Shown here piece after piece: positions 1 to 7,116 of a stretch of 64,000 nt of DNA. Positions within the stretch are counted from its first letter, which is position 1, and each line of letters opens with the position of its first letter. The stretch is from an uncultured Alphaproteobacteria bacterium (GTDB lineage Bacteria > Pseudomonadota > Alphaproteobacteria > HIMB59), in assembly GCA_902599045.1 (NCBI GenBank), contig CACKEA010000006.1, forward strand, positions 55,864 to 119,863. Reading direction: 5' to 3'. A program made the position numbers and the translations under genes. Below the pieces are notes generated by a model that saw only the letters and a program-made list of their open reading frames with translations, did no database searches and was not told the origin of the DNA.

Positions 1-246
1 TGTGTTCACAAAAACTTTATCACCTTCACTAATCATTGATTCTACCGTAACTTGAAGATTACTCCAGAGCTCAGGGATTTTCGTTAATGTGCCTTGAAAA
101 CTCTCTATGTTATGAGTTCCTGAAAATGGGTGTTTATCACCTGGGTATATGAAAGTAAAATCTTCATGCAACATATTCATGAAACCTTCCATATCACCTT
201 TTCCAAAGAGGTCATAAACTTTTTGTACTATTTCTTTTGAGTCCAT
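1..246 (-). CDS. SnoaL/NTF2-like protein, C-terminus cut by window edge
   Basis: I translated this by hand. It opens ATG-Asp-Ser-Lys (ATG at 246-244) and runs 82 codons without a stop to the window edge. The N-terminus (helix with EIVQKVYDLFGKGD, then MLHEDFTFIYPG, then FSGTHNIESF) has the pattern of the SnoaL-like/NTF2-like alpha+beta cone fold, which covers isomerases, cyclases and small-ligand-binding proteins. A specific substrate cannot be named. A gap of 29 bases separates it from the secreted-protein gene upstream on the same strand, so the two may be co-transcribed. I am sure of the reading frame and fairly sure of the fold family. Confidence 0.75.
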   Translation of the reverse strand, partial: MDSKEIVQKVYDLFGKGDMEGFMNMLHEDFTFIYPGDKHPFSGTHNIESFQGTLTKIPELWSNLQVTVESMISEGDKVFVNT

Positions 247-275
247 AATTTAACCTTTCCTATTCAAATCTATAC

Positions 276-746
276 TCAGTCCGGCATAGTTATATTAATT
301 TTTCCTGCGTATGTACCACCATGTAAGTGAGCACCTGTAACTTTCCATTCAGAGGTACCCTTAATACCCTCAAATTTACCAGTTCCGGCCTGAATAATAT
401 TTTGTCCTCCACCAAGAGCTGGATTGAAACTTCCAGACAACATAAAAGTATCACCACTCATATCGGAAATATGACAATTTATGTTTACCCAGATAAGTGA
501 TGTGTCTTCGTTTAACATAGCTTTAGAAGTACAGTCAGATGATGTAAGTGATGGAAAAAATTCTGGTTGATTGGTGTATTGGACCACATGAACATCACGA
601 AAATCTGCTAACACTTTACCAGATGCTAAATTTTTTGTCACATTTGGCTCTGCTTCAAGCCAACTTCCCTCAAATTCAAAACTATATTCTGCTGAAATAG
701 AATTTGTTGCGTAAAGTAAAAAAATAAAAATAAAGAATTTTTTCAT
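276..746 (-). CDS. Small secreted protein, possible AOC/dirigent-type beta-barrel
   Basis: The protein has 156 residues. A clear Sec signal peptide (MKKFFIFIFLLYATNSISA, cleavage near residue 19) sends it to the periplasm or outside. The mature part has two cysteines (C72, C91) that could form a disulfide. Its C-terminal half carries a Gly-rich stretch, AGTGKFEGIKG, followed by GGTYAGKI. This resembles the repeated strand-turn motif of allene-oxide-cyclase/dirigent-like eight-stranded barrels, but the resemblance is only at motif level. A GGAG ribosome site precedes the ATG. I do not recognise the family with certainty and name no function. Confidence 0.6.
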   Translation of the reverse strand: MKKFFIFIFLLYATNSISAEYSFEFEGSWLEAEPNVTKNLASGKVLADFRDVHVVQYTNQPEFFPSLTSSDCTSKAMLNEDTSLIWVNINCHISDMSGDTFMLSGSFNPALGGGQNIIQAGTGKFEGIKGTSEWKVTGAHLHGGTYAGKINITMPD

Positions 747-830
747 TTTTAATCTCCTTTTTTAAATATTATAAAAAATTTATTAAATTTTGATTAACTT
801 CTTCAATGTTTTTATTGCATGATAACCATG

Positions 831-851
831 TACCAGCTGAGCTATGGCCCC
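831..851 (-). pseudogene. 5' remnant of a tRNA gene (tRNA-Ala-like)
   Basis: On the minus strand, 851 to 831 reads GGGGCCATAGCTCAGCTGGTA. This matches the acceptor 5' strand, TA at positions 8-9, the D-stem 5' strand GCTC and the D-loop AGCTGG of a bacterial tRNA, most like tRNA-Ala. Downstream the match fails: there is no GAGC to close the D stem, no T-arm GTTCGA and no 3' acceptor strand. It is therefore a truncated copy, not a working tRNA. It lies in the 124-base gap between two small genes of the accessory zone and could be a scar of past integration or deletion. Confidence 0.5.
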
Positions 852-870
852 GCTTTTAAAACGAGTATAG

Positions 871-1125
871 TTACATTTTTTCTAATTTATATACAACATC
901 TACGTTATTAAATTTGGCATCAAATTCTTTAGATCTCGGATCATCAAAAATTGCATAAAATTTCTCTTCATCTGTAACATTTGCAACAACTATAACTTTT
1001 CCATCTCTAACAAAGCCCATTTCAAATCCATCCGTAAACTTCGCAATATCATCCTTAAATGATTCATATAATTTTAAATAATCTTCCTTCGTCCCATCAA
1101 AGGTGGATACAACACATATATTCAT
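871..1125 (-). CDS. Small ferredoxin-fold protein (ABM-like), unknown function
   Basis: This is an 84-residue protein without signal peptide or membrane segment, so cytoplasmic. The order strand (MNICVVSTF), helix (EDYLKLYESFKDDIAKF), strands (EMGFVRDGKVIVVANV), helix (DEEKFYAIFDDP), strand (DVVYKLEKM) is that of the dimeric alpha+beta barrel proteins that include antibiotic-biosynthesis monooxygenases. A GGAG site precedes the ATG. It is divergent from a similar-sized protein starting at 1196 with the same predicted fold, separated by 70 bases. I do not know the substrate. The fold is inferred from the pattern alone. Confidence 0.6.
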   Translation of the reverse strand: MNICVVSTFDGTKEDYLKLYESFKDDIAKFTDGFEMGFVRDGKVIVVANVTDEEKFYAIFDDPRSKEFDAKFNNVDVVYKLEKM

Positions 1126-1183
1126 TTTATTTTTCTCCTTTATTTTATTATAAATTAGTTTTATGAATGTTAAATTAAAACTT

Positions 1184-1190
1184 AAGGAGG
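1184..1190 (+). promoter_or_regulatory. Strong ribosome binding site that fixes the start at 1196
   Basis: AAGGAGG, five bases before ATG 1196. Most genes in this window have weak or no Shine-Dalgarno sequence, so this perfect one is unusual. It rules against the in-frame ATG at 1163. Confidence 0.8.
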
Positions 1191-1195
1191 AATAT

Positions 1196-1465
1196 ATGAA
1201 AATAATTATAAGTGCAAAAATAACCGAAGGTTATCCAAAGTGGAGAGACGCTTTTGTTAGTGCAGATGGTTTAAGAGAGAAACATGGTTTGAAAGTTTTA
1301 GCTTGGGGTCATCCTAAAGGTGATGAAAATAAGGTTTACCAAGTTGTTGAAGTCGAGTCGATGGAGAAAATGCAAGAGGCTATTAAAGATCCAGAAATTG
1401 AAAATCTAAGATCAAATGCAGGTGTTGATTTTGAGTCTCAAGAAGTAATTGTCTTGGAAGAGTAG
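1196..1465 (+). CDS. Small ferredoxin-fold protein (ABM-like), unknown function
   Basis: The protein has 89 residues from the ATG behind the AAGGAGG site. An in-frame ATG at 1163 would add 11 residues but lacks a ribosome site. The pattern is strand (KIIISAKI), helix (YPKWRDAFVSADGLREKHG), strands (KVLAWGHP and KVYQVVEV), helix (SMEKMQEAIKDPEIENLR), strand (EVIVLEE). This matches the dimeric alpha+beta barrel fold and parallels the divergent neighbour at 871-1125. The pair may be diverged paralogues. A strong ribosome site suggests substantial translation. No catalytic residue can be assigned. Confidence 0.65.
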   Translation: MKIIISAKITEGYPKWRDAFVSADGLREKHGLKVLAWGHPKGDENKVYQVVEVESMEKMQEAIKDPEIENLRSNAGVDFESQEVIVLEE

Positions 1466-1510
1466 AATTGTAAAAAAATTGATCATAATAATTTTTGATT
1501 AGCAATTATT

Positions 1511-1699
1511 TTAATAATTTGTAAGCATAAGATATAAACCAATAATACAAAATATTATTGTTAAAGATAAAGTTAATTTGAAAACTTTATTAATTAAAGA
1601 AAACTCTTTTTTGTTAATATACCTCTTTTTTAATATGTAAATCGCTGCTGTGAAAATTGAAAGAAACCAAAATGTATTTACAATGAATTCTGCGTTCAA
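1511..1699 (-). CDS. Small two-helix membrane protein, unknown
   Basis: The ORF has 62 residues and starts at TTG (MNAEFIV). It has two hydrophobic segments, about residues 6-24 and 40-60, joined by a basic loop (KKRYINKKEF), so a hairpin membrane protein with the loop probably cytoplasmic. It lies 15 bases downstream of the DUF985 cupin gene on the same strand and may be translated from the same mRNA. There is no recognisable family and no strong ribosome site. It could be a non-coding ORF, but the alternation of hydrophobic and charged stretches favours a real small gene. Confidence 0.4.
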   Translation of the reverse strand: MNAEFIVNTFWFLSIFTAAIYILKKRYINKKEFSLINKVFKLTLSLTIIFCIIGLYLMLTNY

Positions 1700-1714
1700 T
1701 TTATAATCTTTCTA

Positions 1715-2122
1715 TCATAATTCCTGATTAAATTTTGTCGGCTTCCAGTTTTTTGGGGCAAGCTCTAAATCCTCAAATTCAAATGCTGGGGCTACTGTAC
1801 AACCAATTAGACTAAACGATCCAGTTGATTTCATGGCAAACCAAGTATTCTTTTCAATGGTGAACATATACTTATTTTGAGATCCAATAGCATTTGTCTC
1901 AAATTCCTCACCATTTTTTGATGTAAATATGTTCAAGGGGCTTCCTGTATAAAAGTGTATTGTTTCGTTTTTGGTTATTCGATGCCAATGGGAATGTTCA
2001 TGTTCCTCTAGCAAAAAATATATGTGACTGACATCCTTGTTTTTATAGACTTCGACGAAATGCCCTCCTTCTGGGTGGGGTATCATTTTATGATCTTCAA
2101 TAAGCGATTTTACTAAGTTCAT
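1715..2122 (-). CDS. Cupin, DUF985 family
   Basis: A 135-residue cytoplasmic protein. The N-terminal LIEDHKMIPHPEGGHF and the later HSHWHRITKNETIHFYTG, followed by the WFAMKSTGSFSLIGCTVAPAFEF block, are the signature of the DUF985 (cupin_5) family, a small beta-barrel group that includes yeast YML079w. Structures are known in this family, but the natural ligand is not settled. The length is slightly short (usual 140-170). It heads a likely two-gene unit with the small membrane ORF downstream, and is divergent from the gene at 2259. Confidence 0.85.
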   Translation of the reverse strand: MNLVKSLIEDHKMIPHPEGGHFVEVYKNKDVSHIYFLLEEHEHSHWHRITKNETIHFYTGSPLNIFTSKNGEEFETNAIGSQNKYMFTIEKNTWFAMKSTGSFSLIGCTVAPAFEFEDLELAPKNWKPTKFNQEL

Positions 2123-2258
2123 TTATTTAATGGGTATATTCTTAGATTTATTCCATAAAATTAAAAATAGTTATATAAAAACATTGTATTTATTATCTTT
2201 TTTTACTTTTTAGGAATGTATTTCATTCTTCATCTAAAAATGTATTATAACAGTACAA

Positions 2259-2444
2259 ATGGCAATGGAAAATTTACAAACAATATCATGCCCAAAGTGT
2301 GACTTATCTGTTTCATCAATTTGTTCTAAATGTAACAAAGAAGTTGAAGTATCTCAGCTAGCTGATGGATGTGTAGTTCAAATTACTAAATGTGTTGAAT
2401 GCACTAATACACCAGTTATTAGAGATGTCTGCTTAGAAAATTAG
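2259..2444 (+). CDS. Cys-rich zinc-ribbon-like mini-protein
   Basis: The ORF has 61 residues (or 59 from the second Met). Three CxxC pairs (CPKC at 11-14, CSKC at 22-25, CVEC at 45-48) plus C38 and C58 are what a small zinc-binding or redox protein would show. The first two pairs are spaced like one zinc knuckle. A short inverted repeat (GAATG at 2214, CATTC at 2224) lies 30 bases upstream and could be an operator or chance. The leader is too short to show a ribosome site. Function unknown. Confidence 0.5.
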   Translation: MAMENLQTISCPKCDLSVSSICSKCNKEVEVSQLADGCVVQITKCVECTNTPVIRDVCLEN

Positions 2445-2538
2445 TCAGTACTTTATAGGCACCATAAATCCTTAAATTATTCAGGTAAGATCTAAATATT
2501 ACTTTGAACATAAAAAGTAGTATTGGAGAATTAAATAT

Positions 2539-2730
2539 ATGAAAATATTGAAAATACTGGATAGCGCAGAATTAATTATTGTTGATTTAGAAGTTAATTT
2601 AGGAAAGGAAGTTAGAAATGCTCCCACTTTGTGTGTCAGATATCAGGGTAAAATCATCCCTTTAAATACAGCGCATGACGGTAGACCCATCTTGATGAGA
2701 GAAGAAAATGCCCTTCCAAGTGAAAATTAA
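2539..2730 (+). CDS. Hypothetical small protein
   Basis: The ORF has 63 residues (MKILKILDSAELII...), with a GGAG ribosome site nine bases before the ATG. The first half looks like two beta strands with a helix, and it ends in a polar tail. No signal peptide or membrane segment. I do not recognise a family. It sits in a run of same-strand small genes (2259 to 3527). Confidence 0.45.
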   Translation: MKILKILDSAELIIVDLEVNLGKEVRNAPTLCVRYQGKIIPLNTAHDGRPILMREENALPSEN

Positions 2731-2736
2731 AATTAT

Positions 2737-2823
2737 ATGTTCACTGGAACTCTTTGGATAGATTTGACTATATCTCTTATTCTTTTAGCCACATTTTTTA
2801 TGTGGATAATGAGAGGGGATTAA
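2737..2823 (+). CDS. Putative 28-residue single-pass membrane peptide
   Basis: This is a short ORF, ATG 2737 to TAA 2823: MFTGTLWIDL, then a continuous hydrophobic stretch, ending MRGD. It starts six bases after the stop of the preceding gene and ends 18 bases before the next, so it fills the gap as a small membrane peptide gene would. Evidence is only size, hydrophobicity and position. There is no clear ribosome site. Confidence 0.3.
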   Translation: MFTGTLWIDLTISLILLATFFMWIMRGD

Positions 2824-2841
2824 ATAAAATCACTATCCTAA

Positions 2842-3129
2842 ATGGAGATATTAATCAGCAAAGCTGAAGTTAGAGAAAAACTAAAAAACAACCCTTTACA
2901 AGCAGCCCACTTACTTAGACTTAATGGTTACGGGTCTATTAAATACATATGTGCCTGCGGTGAAACCCACGACGCAAATGGAAAAGATGTAAGCTGCAAG
3001 GGATCTGCAAAGCCATTCAAAGCTCTTCTTAAATGCGCCAATGACTTTATGACAATGATTAAAATTGAAGGATTTTTTCGAAAAAAAGCTATCTCTGAGT
3101 ATGGATTTAAAGCAAGTATAATGGATTAA
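2842..3129 (+). CDS. Hypothetical protein with Cys cluster
   Basis: A 95-residue cytoplasmic protein, preceded by AATGGAG-type sequence with the start ATG at 2842. The middle holds CACGETHDANGKDVSC (Cys at 38, 40 and 52), plus a further Cys near residue 66, a possible metal site. The rest is helical and basic. No family recognised. The next gene starts three bases after its stop. Confidence 0.45.
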   Translation: MEILISKAEVREKLKNNPLQAAHLLRLNGYGSIKYICACGETHDANGKDVSCKGSAKPFKALLKCANDFMTMIKIEGFFRKKAISEYGFKASIMD

Positions 3130-3131
3130 CT

Positions 3132-3527
3132 ATGAAGCTAATTTATATTTTAATATTTATTCCTTCACTAGTATTTGGCCAAAATATTAAATTAATATGT
3201 GAGGAAAATTCCTTAATTGATTATGTTGATGATAAATTTATAAATTTTGAAGAGTCTAACATCAGTGAATTTGAATATACTTTTAATAAAGAATTATCTT
3301 TTCTGAAAGAGAGTTATCAAGATTTAAATTATGACTACATGGGAGAGGATAAAGTGAGTTATCATTTTAGAATTGAGACTGATTTTTCTTTTAATACACT
3401 AATCCTTTATAAAAATATCTATCGCTATGAGAGAAATATTTTTTTCCCGAATAGTACTAGTGTAAAAAAAACTTTTTATGGTAATTGTAATAAATTAGAT
3501 GATTTATTAGCATTTAATACTTTATAA
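3132..3527 (+). CDS. Small exported protein, unknown
   Basis: The protein has 131 residues. The N-terminus, MKLIYILIFIPSLVFG with Gln next, is a Sec signal peptide with cleavage near residue 16, so the mature protein is periplasmic. The mature part has two cysteines (one early, CEENS, and one late, GNCNK) that could pair. It starts two bases after the preceding stop. The opposite-strand gene ending at 3548 also encodes an exported protein with two similarly placed cysteines (LICNK early, YKCSA late). The two could be distantly related. Function unknown. Confidence 0.5.
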   Translation: MKLIYILIFIPSLVFGQNIKLICEENSLIDYVDDKFINFEESNISEFEYTFNKELSFLKESYQDLNYDYMGEDKVSYHFRIETDFSFNTLILYKNIYRYERNIFFPNSTSVKKTFYGNCNKLDDLLAFNTL

Positions 3528-3547
3528 AATTTTTACGTCTCAAATTT

Positions 3548-3907
3548 TCATTTACCAGCTGAACATTTGTAGCTCACACCACTTTTTAAATATTGATACA
3601 AATATCCAACATTTTTGTCTAATTCAAAAAAAACTGCATTATTTATGTCTGAATAGCCTTTGGATCCAATTTTTAAGTCAAAATCATGATCAAAAAGTAT
3701 TTCAAAATGCATTTCAATTTTTTGTGAGTCCCAAATGAAAGATTTCAGAATATTATCTTTAATTTCTAATTCAATAACACTGGGAGAGGTATTTTTAATG
3801 GGAGACTTTTCAGTAATTTCATTAAATATCTTATTACAAATCAGTTCATCAGATTGTGCCTGAACACAAAAAGTAAATGTAAGAATGAATAAAATTATAA
3901 ATTTCAT
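3548..3907 (-). CDS. Small exported protein, unknown
   Basis: The protein has 119 residues with the signal peptide MKFIILFILTFTFCVQA (cleavage near residue 17). The mature part is acidic/mixed and ends SGVSYKCSAGK, with one Cys near each end (LICNK and YKCSA). It is convergent with the exported protein gene at 3132-3527, with only 20 bases between the stops. No family recognised. Confidence 0.5.
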   Translation of the reverse strand: MKFIILFILTFTFCVQAQSDELICNKIFNEITEKSPIKNTSPSVIELEIKDNILKSFIWDSQKIEMHFEILFDHDFDLKIGSKGYSDINNAVFFELDKNVGYLYQYLKSGVSYKCSAGK

Positions 3908-3948
3908 AAGTTTTTTTTATAACAATAATGATACTTTAAAAATAATAA

Positions 3949-4146
3949 ATGTTAGATAAATTTATCGAAATGCCCATATGGGCACATATTCTCATCAACT
4001 TATGGGGTGTACCTCTTTACTTCTTACTTATTTATTTAATTGATAAAAAAAAAATAAGACTAAACAAAAGGATCAATAATAAACAGACGCTATTTATATA
4101 CTGTATGATAATTGTGGCATTTGGATATGTTGTTTTTATGGATTAA
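3949..4146 (+). CDS. Small two-helix membrane protein
   Basis: The ORF has 65 residues. Hydrophobic helices at about 9-30 (WAHILINLWGVPLYFLLIYLI) and 47-63 flank a very basic loop (DKKKIRLNKRINNK), giving an inside-loop hairpin by the positive-inside rule. No family recognised. It is divergent from the gene at 3548-3907 (41-base gap) and followed 20 bases later by another small membrane protein. Confidence 0.4.
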   Translation: MLDKFIEMPIWAHILINLWGVPLYFLLIYLIDKKKIRLNKRINNKQTLFIYCMIIVAFGYVVFMD

Positions 4147-4166
4147 TCAGTTAAAAATTTAGAATT

Positions 4167-4385
4167 ATGAATATTAGTTTTATATTGGCATTTATAGCAA
4201 TCTTCATTGTCTCTTATTTTGTTGGTAATTATATAGCTATTGATGGAGATGAGTTAAGTAAATCTAAAAAACTCTACTATAAAATTATTTCAATTTTATC
4301 CGTATTTGTATTTCTGGGAAGTTTTGTGTTTTTTATGTTTCTTGTAAATAATGGAAACTTTGGTTCAAATATAAAAGTATTTTAA
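4167..4385 (+). CDS. Small two-helix membrane protein
   Basis: The ORF has 72 residues, with helices at about 3-23 and 40-63 and a charged loop (DGDELSKSKKLYYK) between them. It probably shares a transcript with the preceding small membrane protein. Unknown function, no homologous family recognised by eye. Confidence 0.4.
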   Translation: MNISFILAFIAIFIVSYFVGNYIAIDGDELSKSKKLYYKIISILSVFVFLGSFVFFMFLVNNGNFGSNIKVF

Positions 4386-4487
4386 ATTTATTTGTAACAC
4401 AATTCAGAAAAAAGATTATTTAATTAATTTTGGCGGCAAATATTTGAGTCACTAGACAATTCTATTCTTTTTATATAATTTTTTCTT

Positions 4488-4703
4488 ATGTCCAGCATTC
4501 ATAGTTTAATGAAATATTTAACTCCATATGAGTTAGATCATATAAAATTTTTAGCTCATAACAATGAGATCCCCTATGGCGCAATCAATACCCAGTATAG
4601 AATTGATAAAAATGACGTAAAAAATCTGATGAGATTTATGCTAAATGATAATGACTATTTGAATTGGAAAAAAATTTATAATAAAAATTCTCAGCAACAC
4701 TAA
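4488..4703 (+). CDS. Hypothetical small helical protein
   Basis: The ORF has 71 residues (MSSIHSLMKYLTPYELDHI...), predicted mainly helical, soluble and rich in Asn, Asp and Lys. The 102 bases before it hold no other gene and could carry its promoter, but I see no convincing -35/-10 pair. It is convergent with the flavoprotein gene at 4727-5707. Function unknown. Confidence 0.4.
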   Translation: MSSIHSLMKYLTPYELDHIKFLAHNNEIPYGAINTQYRIDKNDVKNLMRFMLNDNDYLNWKKIYNKNSQQH

Positions 4704-4726
4704 CTGAGGCAAAATTCATATAAATA

Positions 4727-5707
4727 CTAATGTTTTAGGCTATTTTCTGTAAAGTCCTGAGCTAATTTTTTACCTGAAAGCCAAGCATCTTGCATACTTG
4801 GACCTTCACACCAGTCACCAAAGGAATATAAACGACGATCAATAGACTCAATATATCTTTTTGACTTAATATCCCTTAAACTTTTTTTAGTATAAGAATA
4901 CCTCCATCTGTGTGATTTTTTAAATACTGCACCAGCATCAGATTGAAAAGACTGTTTCATCTTATTAATCACATAATCTTCGAGCACATAGTTTTCTATA
5001 TTATAATATTCTTTAGTCCACTCTGCTCTCATATTTATAACCCAGCACTCCTCATTAAAAAATTCATGTTTAAAATTCTGGTTCATTAAGAAACTTATTT
5101 CAGGTGTTAAGTGATATCCAAATTGAAATGGAACACCTAGTCGCTTATTAAAGGCCACCATGATGGTCCAAATAGCATCAAACTCGATGTCAGGCATGTC
5201 ACTATAATCGATATATTTTTCTAATAGCGTCTTAGACTGTTCAAAGGGCATGCTGCAAAAAATATAATCAAATGGTCCAAATTTCTCTTCACCTGCCATT
5301 AGATAATATTCCTTATTTATAGTCTCAATACTAGTTATTTGCTTTGAAAAATAAGTTGGATAGTGAAGTGATTTATGAATGTTAATTGGAATTGATTCAT
5401 TCCCCTCTTTCCCCACTATAATTTCTTTATCTTCAATGGGTGAATTTTGTGAAATATTTGAACAAAATTGCCCTTTTAAAATTTTAATCGCATCAATTTT
5501 ATTTAAGTATTCATTAAGACCTATAATACCATGATCTAATTTTAAATAATGCGCGCCATGATCGAAAGCATATTGATTATGCTTTCTAGTACTTATTCTA
5601 CCCCCAGGCCTCCAAGATTTTTCAAAAAAAGTTATATCCAGAGCGGGTAGGTGGTAAGCTAAAGAAAGCGCACTAAGCCCAGTTCCAATAACTGCTATCT
5701 TTTTCAA
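4727..5707 (-). CDS. FAD-dependent oxidoreductase, renalase-like
   Basis: A 326-residue flavoprotein. The N-terminus VIGTGLSALSLAYHL is the Rossmann dinucleotide-binding loop. FFEKSWRPGGRISTR and FDHGAHYL are the FAD-contacting motifs of the renalase/amine-oxidase-like family, and the C-terminal YSFGDWCEGPSMQDAW closes the FAD site. The family oxidises NAD(P)H isomers or amines in characterised members, but many bacterial members have no known substrate. It lies five bases downstream of the psiE-like gene, so it is likely the last gene of a ung-psiE-flavoprotein unit. The size is normal for the family. Confidence 0.85.
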   Translation of the reverse strand: MKKIAVIGTGLSALSLAYHLPALDITFFEKSWRPGGRISTRKHNQYAFDHGAHYLKLDHGIIGLNEYLNKIDAIKILKGQFCSNISQNSPIEDKEIIVGKEGNESIPINIHKSLHYPTYFSKQITSIETINKEYYLMAGEEKFGPFDYIFCSMPFEQSKTLLEKYIDYSDMPDIEFDAIWTIMVAFNKRLGVPFQFGYHLTPEISFLMNQNFKHEFFNEECWVINMRAEWTKEYYNIENYVLEDYVINKMKQSFQSDAGAVFKKSHRWRYSYTKKSLRDIKSKRYIESIDRRLYSFGDWCEGPSMQDAWLSGKKLAQDFTENSLKH

Positions 5708-5712
5708 TGTTA

Positions 5713-6129
5713 TTACTTTTTTATATTTCTAGGTTTAATTTCATCGACATCTTCTACAGGACGAAGTATCGGTACATATCTTAGTCGAAGAATTATGACA
5801 GCAATAGCTACTAGGACTATGGCACCAGCTTCGTATAAAAGAAGTTCAGGATTTGAGTCTTTACCTTGAAGTATAATAAGTCTTGATAAAGCGGTAATAG
5901 CAATAAATAAGGGATAAGTCATTCTCACCCGATTAGACACATAATAAACTCTTACCATTCCGATTACCTCAACGTAGATAAATAATAGAAGTAAATCAGC
6001 TAATTCTACATATTGTACGTCTATCATTCTCAGTATTTCAAAGAGAATGGCAGTTATCGTAGCTACTAAAATGACACCAATTACTGCTTTTTCTACAAAA
6101 CCAACAAAATTTTCAACGGTAGACTTCAT
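5713..6129 (-). CDS. PsiE-family inner membrane protein
   Basis: 138 residues from ATG 6129 (GTG at 6135 would add two). There are four hydrophobic helices with the conserved ADLLLLFIYVEVIGMVRVYY and YPLFIAITALSRLII segments of the phosphate-starvation-inducible PsiE family, with a basic C-terminal tail. The role of PsiE is not settled. In E. coli it is induced by phosphate starvation. The ATG overlaps the end of ung, pointing to translational coupling. No Pho box is visible because the gene lacks its own upstream gap. Confidence 0.85.
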   Translation of the reverse strand: MKSTVENFVGFVEKAVIGVILVATITAILFEILRMIDVQYVELADLLLLFIYVEVIGMVRVYYVSNRVRMTYPLFIAITALSRLIILQGKDSNPELLLYEAGAIVLVAIAVIILRLRYVPILRPVEDVDEIKPRNIKK

Positions 6130-6806
6130 TACCACTCAACCATATCAATTTGTTTTGATTTAAGAAAGGCATTTGTCTTAGAAAAAGGTTTGCTTCCAAA
6201 AAAACCGCGATGAGCGGATAAAGGAGATGGATGAGGTGCAATTAAAATTAGATGCTTACTCGAATCAATATACTCTTTTTTTGATTGAGCAAATGATCCC
6301 CACAATATGAAAACGATATTTTCTAATTCATTACTAATTACAGAAATGACTTTATTAGTAAAAATATCCCAGCCAATTTTTTGATGTGAAAGGGGTTTTG
6401 ATCTCTCCACTGTTAATGTTGTATTTAACAAAAATACACCCTGTTTGGCCCAATTTTCTAGGTTGCCATTATTAAAGTTAACTTCTTTTTTTAAATCATC
6501 CTGTAATTCTTTATAAATATTTATAAGAGAGGGCGGAGGTTTGACAGAGTCTGGGACAGAAAAACTAAGTCCGTGGGCTTGACCAGGGCCATGATAGGGA
6601 TCTTGACCTAAAATAACTACTTTAACATTATTTAGAGGTGTTAAATTAAAAGCATTAAAAATTTGTTTTCCTGGAGGATAGTAAATAATTTTATTTTGTT
6701 TTAATTCTAAAAGTTTTTTTTTGAGATTAACCATATAGTCTTGGTCAAACTCATCTTTTAAATGATTAAGCCATATTTCAGGGAGTTGAATGGTAGGTTT
6801 TTCCAC
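6129..6806 (-). CDS. ung: Uracil-DNA glycosylase
   Basis: A 225-residue family-1 uracil-DNA glycosylase, the first step of base excision repair of deaminated cytosine or misincorporated dUMP. The water-activating loop GQDPYHGPGQAHGLSFSV places the catalytic Asp at 69. FLLNTTLTVE and the Leu-intercalation loop HPSPLSAHRGFFGSKPFS near the C-terminus with the catalytic His are all present. The length matches the family. The gene overlaps the psiE-like start and follows a small TPR-like gene 11 bases upstream. Confidence 0.97.
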   Translation of the reverse strand: MEKPTIQLPEIWLNHLKDEFDQDYMVNLKKKLLELKQNKIIYYPPGKQIFNAFNLTPLNNVKVVILGQDPYHGPGQAHGLSFSVPDSVKPPPSLINIYKELQDDLKKEVNFNNGNLENWAKQGVFLLNTTLTVERSKPLSHQKIGWDIFTNKVISVISNELENIVFILWGSFAQSKKEYIDSSKHLILIAPHPSPLSAHRGFFGSKPFSKTNAFLKSKQIDMVEW

Positions 6807-6817
6807 TCAGGTGTATA

Positions 6818-7063
6818 TTAGTTTAAGGTTGCGTCTTTACTTCGACCGTATTTTTCAAGTTTATAAATAATTTTTTCTTTAAGATCATGATTTTCTTCTA
6901 AGGCCATTACCAATGCTTGTGTGTAGAAGAAACAAGCTGCTTCAATATCAGCTTTGTTTTCAAAGTAATTTGCTGCCTCGTAGTACAAAGAGCATACTTT
7001 GTCCATTTGCTTTTTTTGAAAAGCATCAGTTATATCGTTATCTAATTGAAATGCGTCTTTCAT
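6818..7063 (-). CDS. Small TPR-like helical protein
   Basis: An 81-residue, all-helical protein. The central YYEAANYFENKADIEAACFFYTQALVMALEEN looks like one and a half tetratricopeptide repeats (A-x3-Y/F-x-Q-A-L spacing), so it may bind a partner protein. No signal or membrane segment. It lies in the gap between gloB and ung on the same strand. No specific function can be given. Confidence 0.6.
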   Translation of the reverse strand: MKDAFQLDNDITDAFQKKQMDKVCSLYYEAANYFENKADIEAACFFYTQALVMALEENHDLKEKIIYKLEKYGRSKDATLN

Positions 7064-7116
7064 GATTAATTTAAAATTAGCACATTTACCTAAAACACCA
7101 AGATTAAAATAAATTA

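Noticed and set aside
1466..1510. Possible bidirectional terminator (AAAAATT ... AATTTTT)
   Set aside because: The stem is A-T only and short. In a 70% A+T sequence such pairs arise by chance, so I do not list it as a feature.
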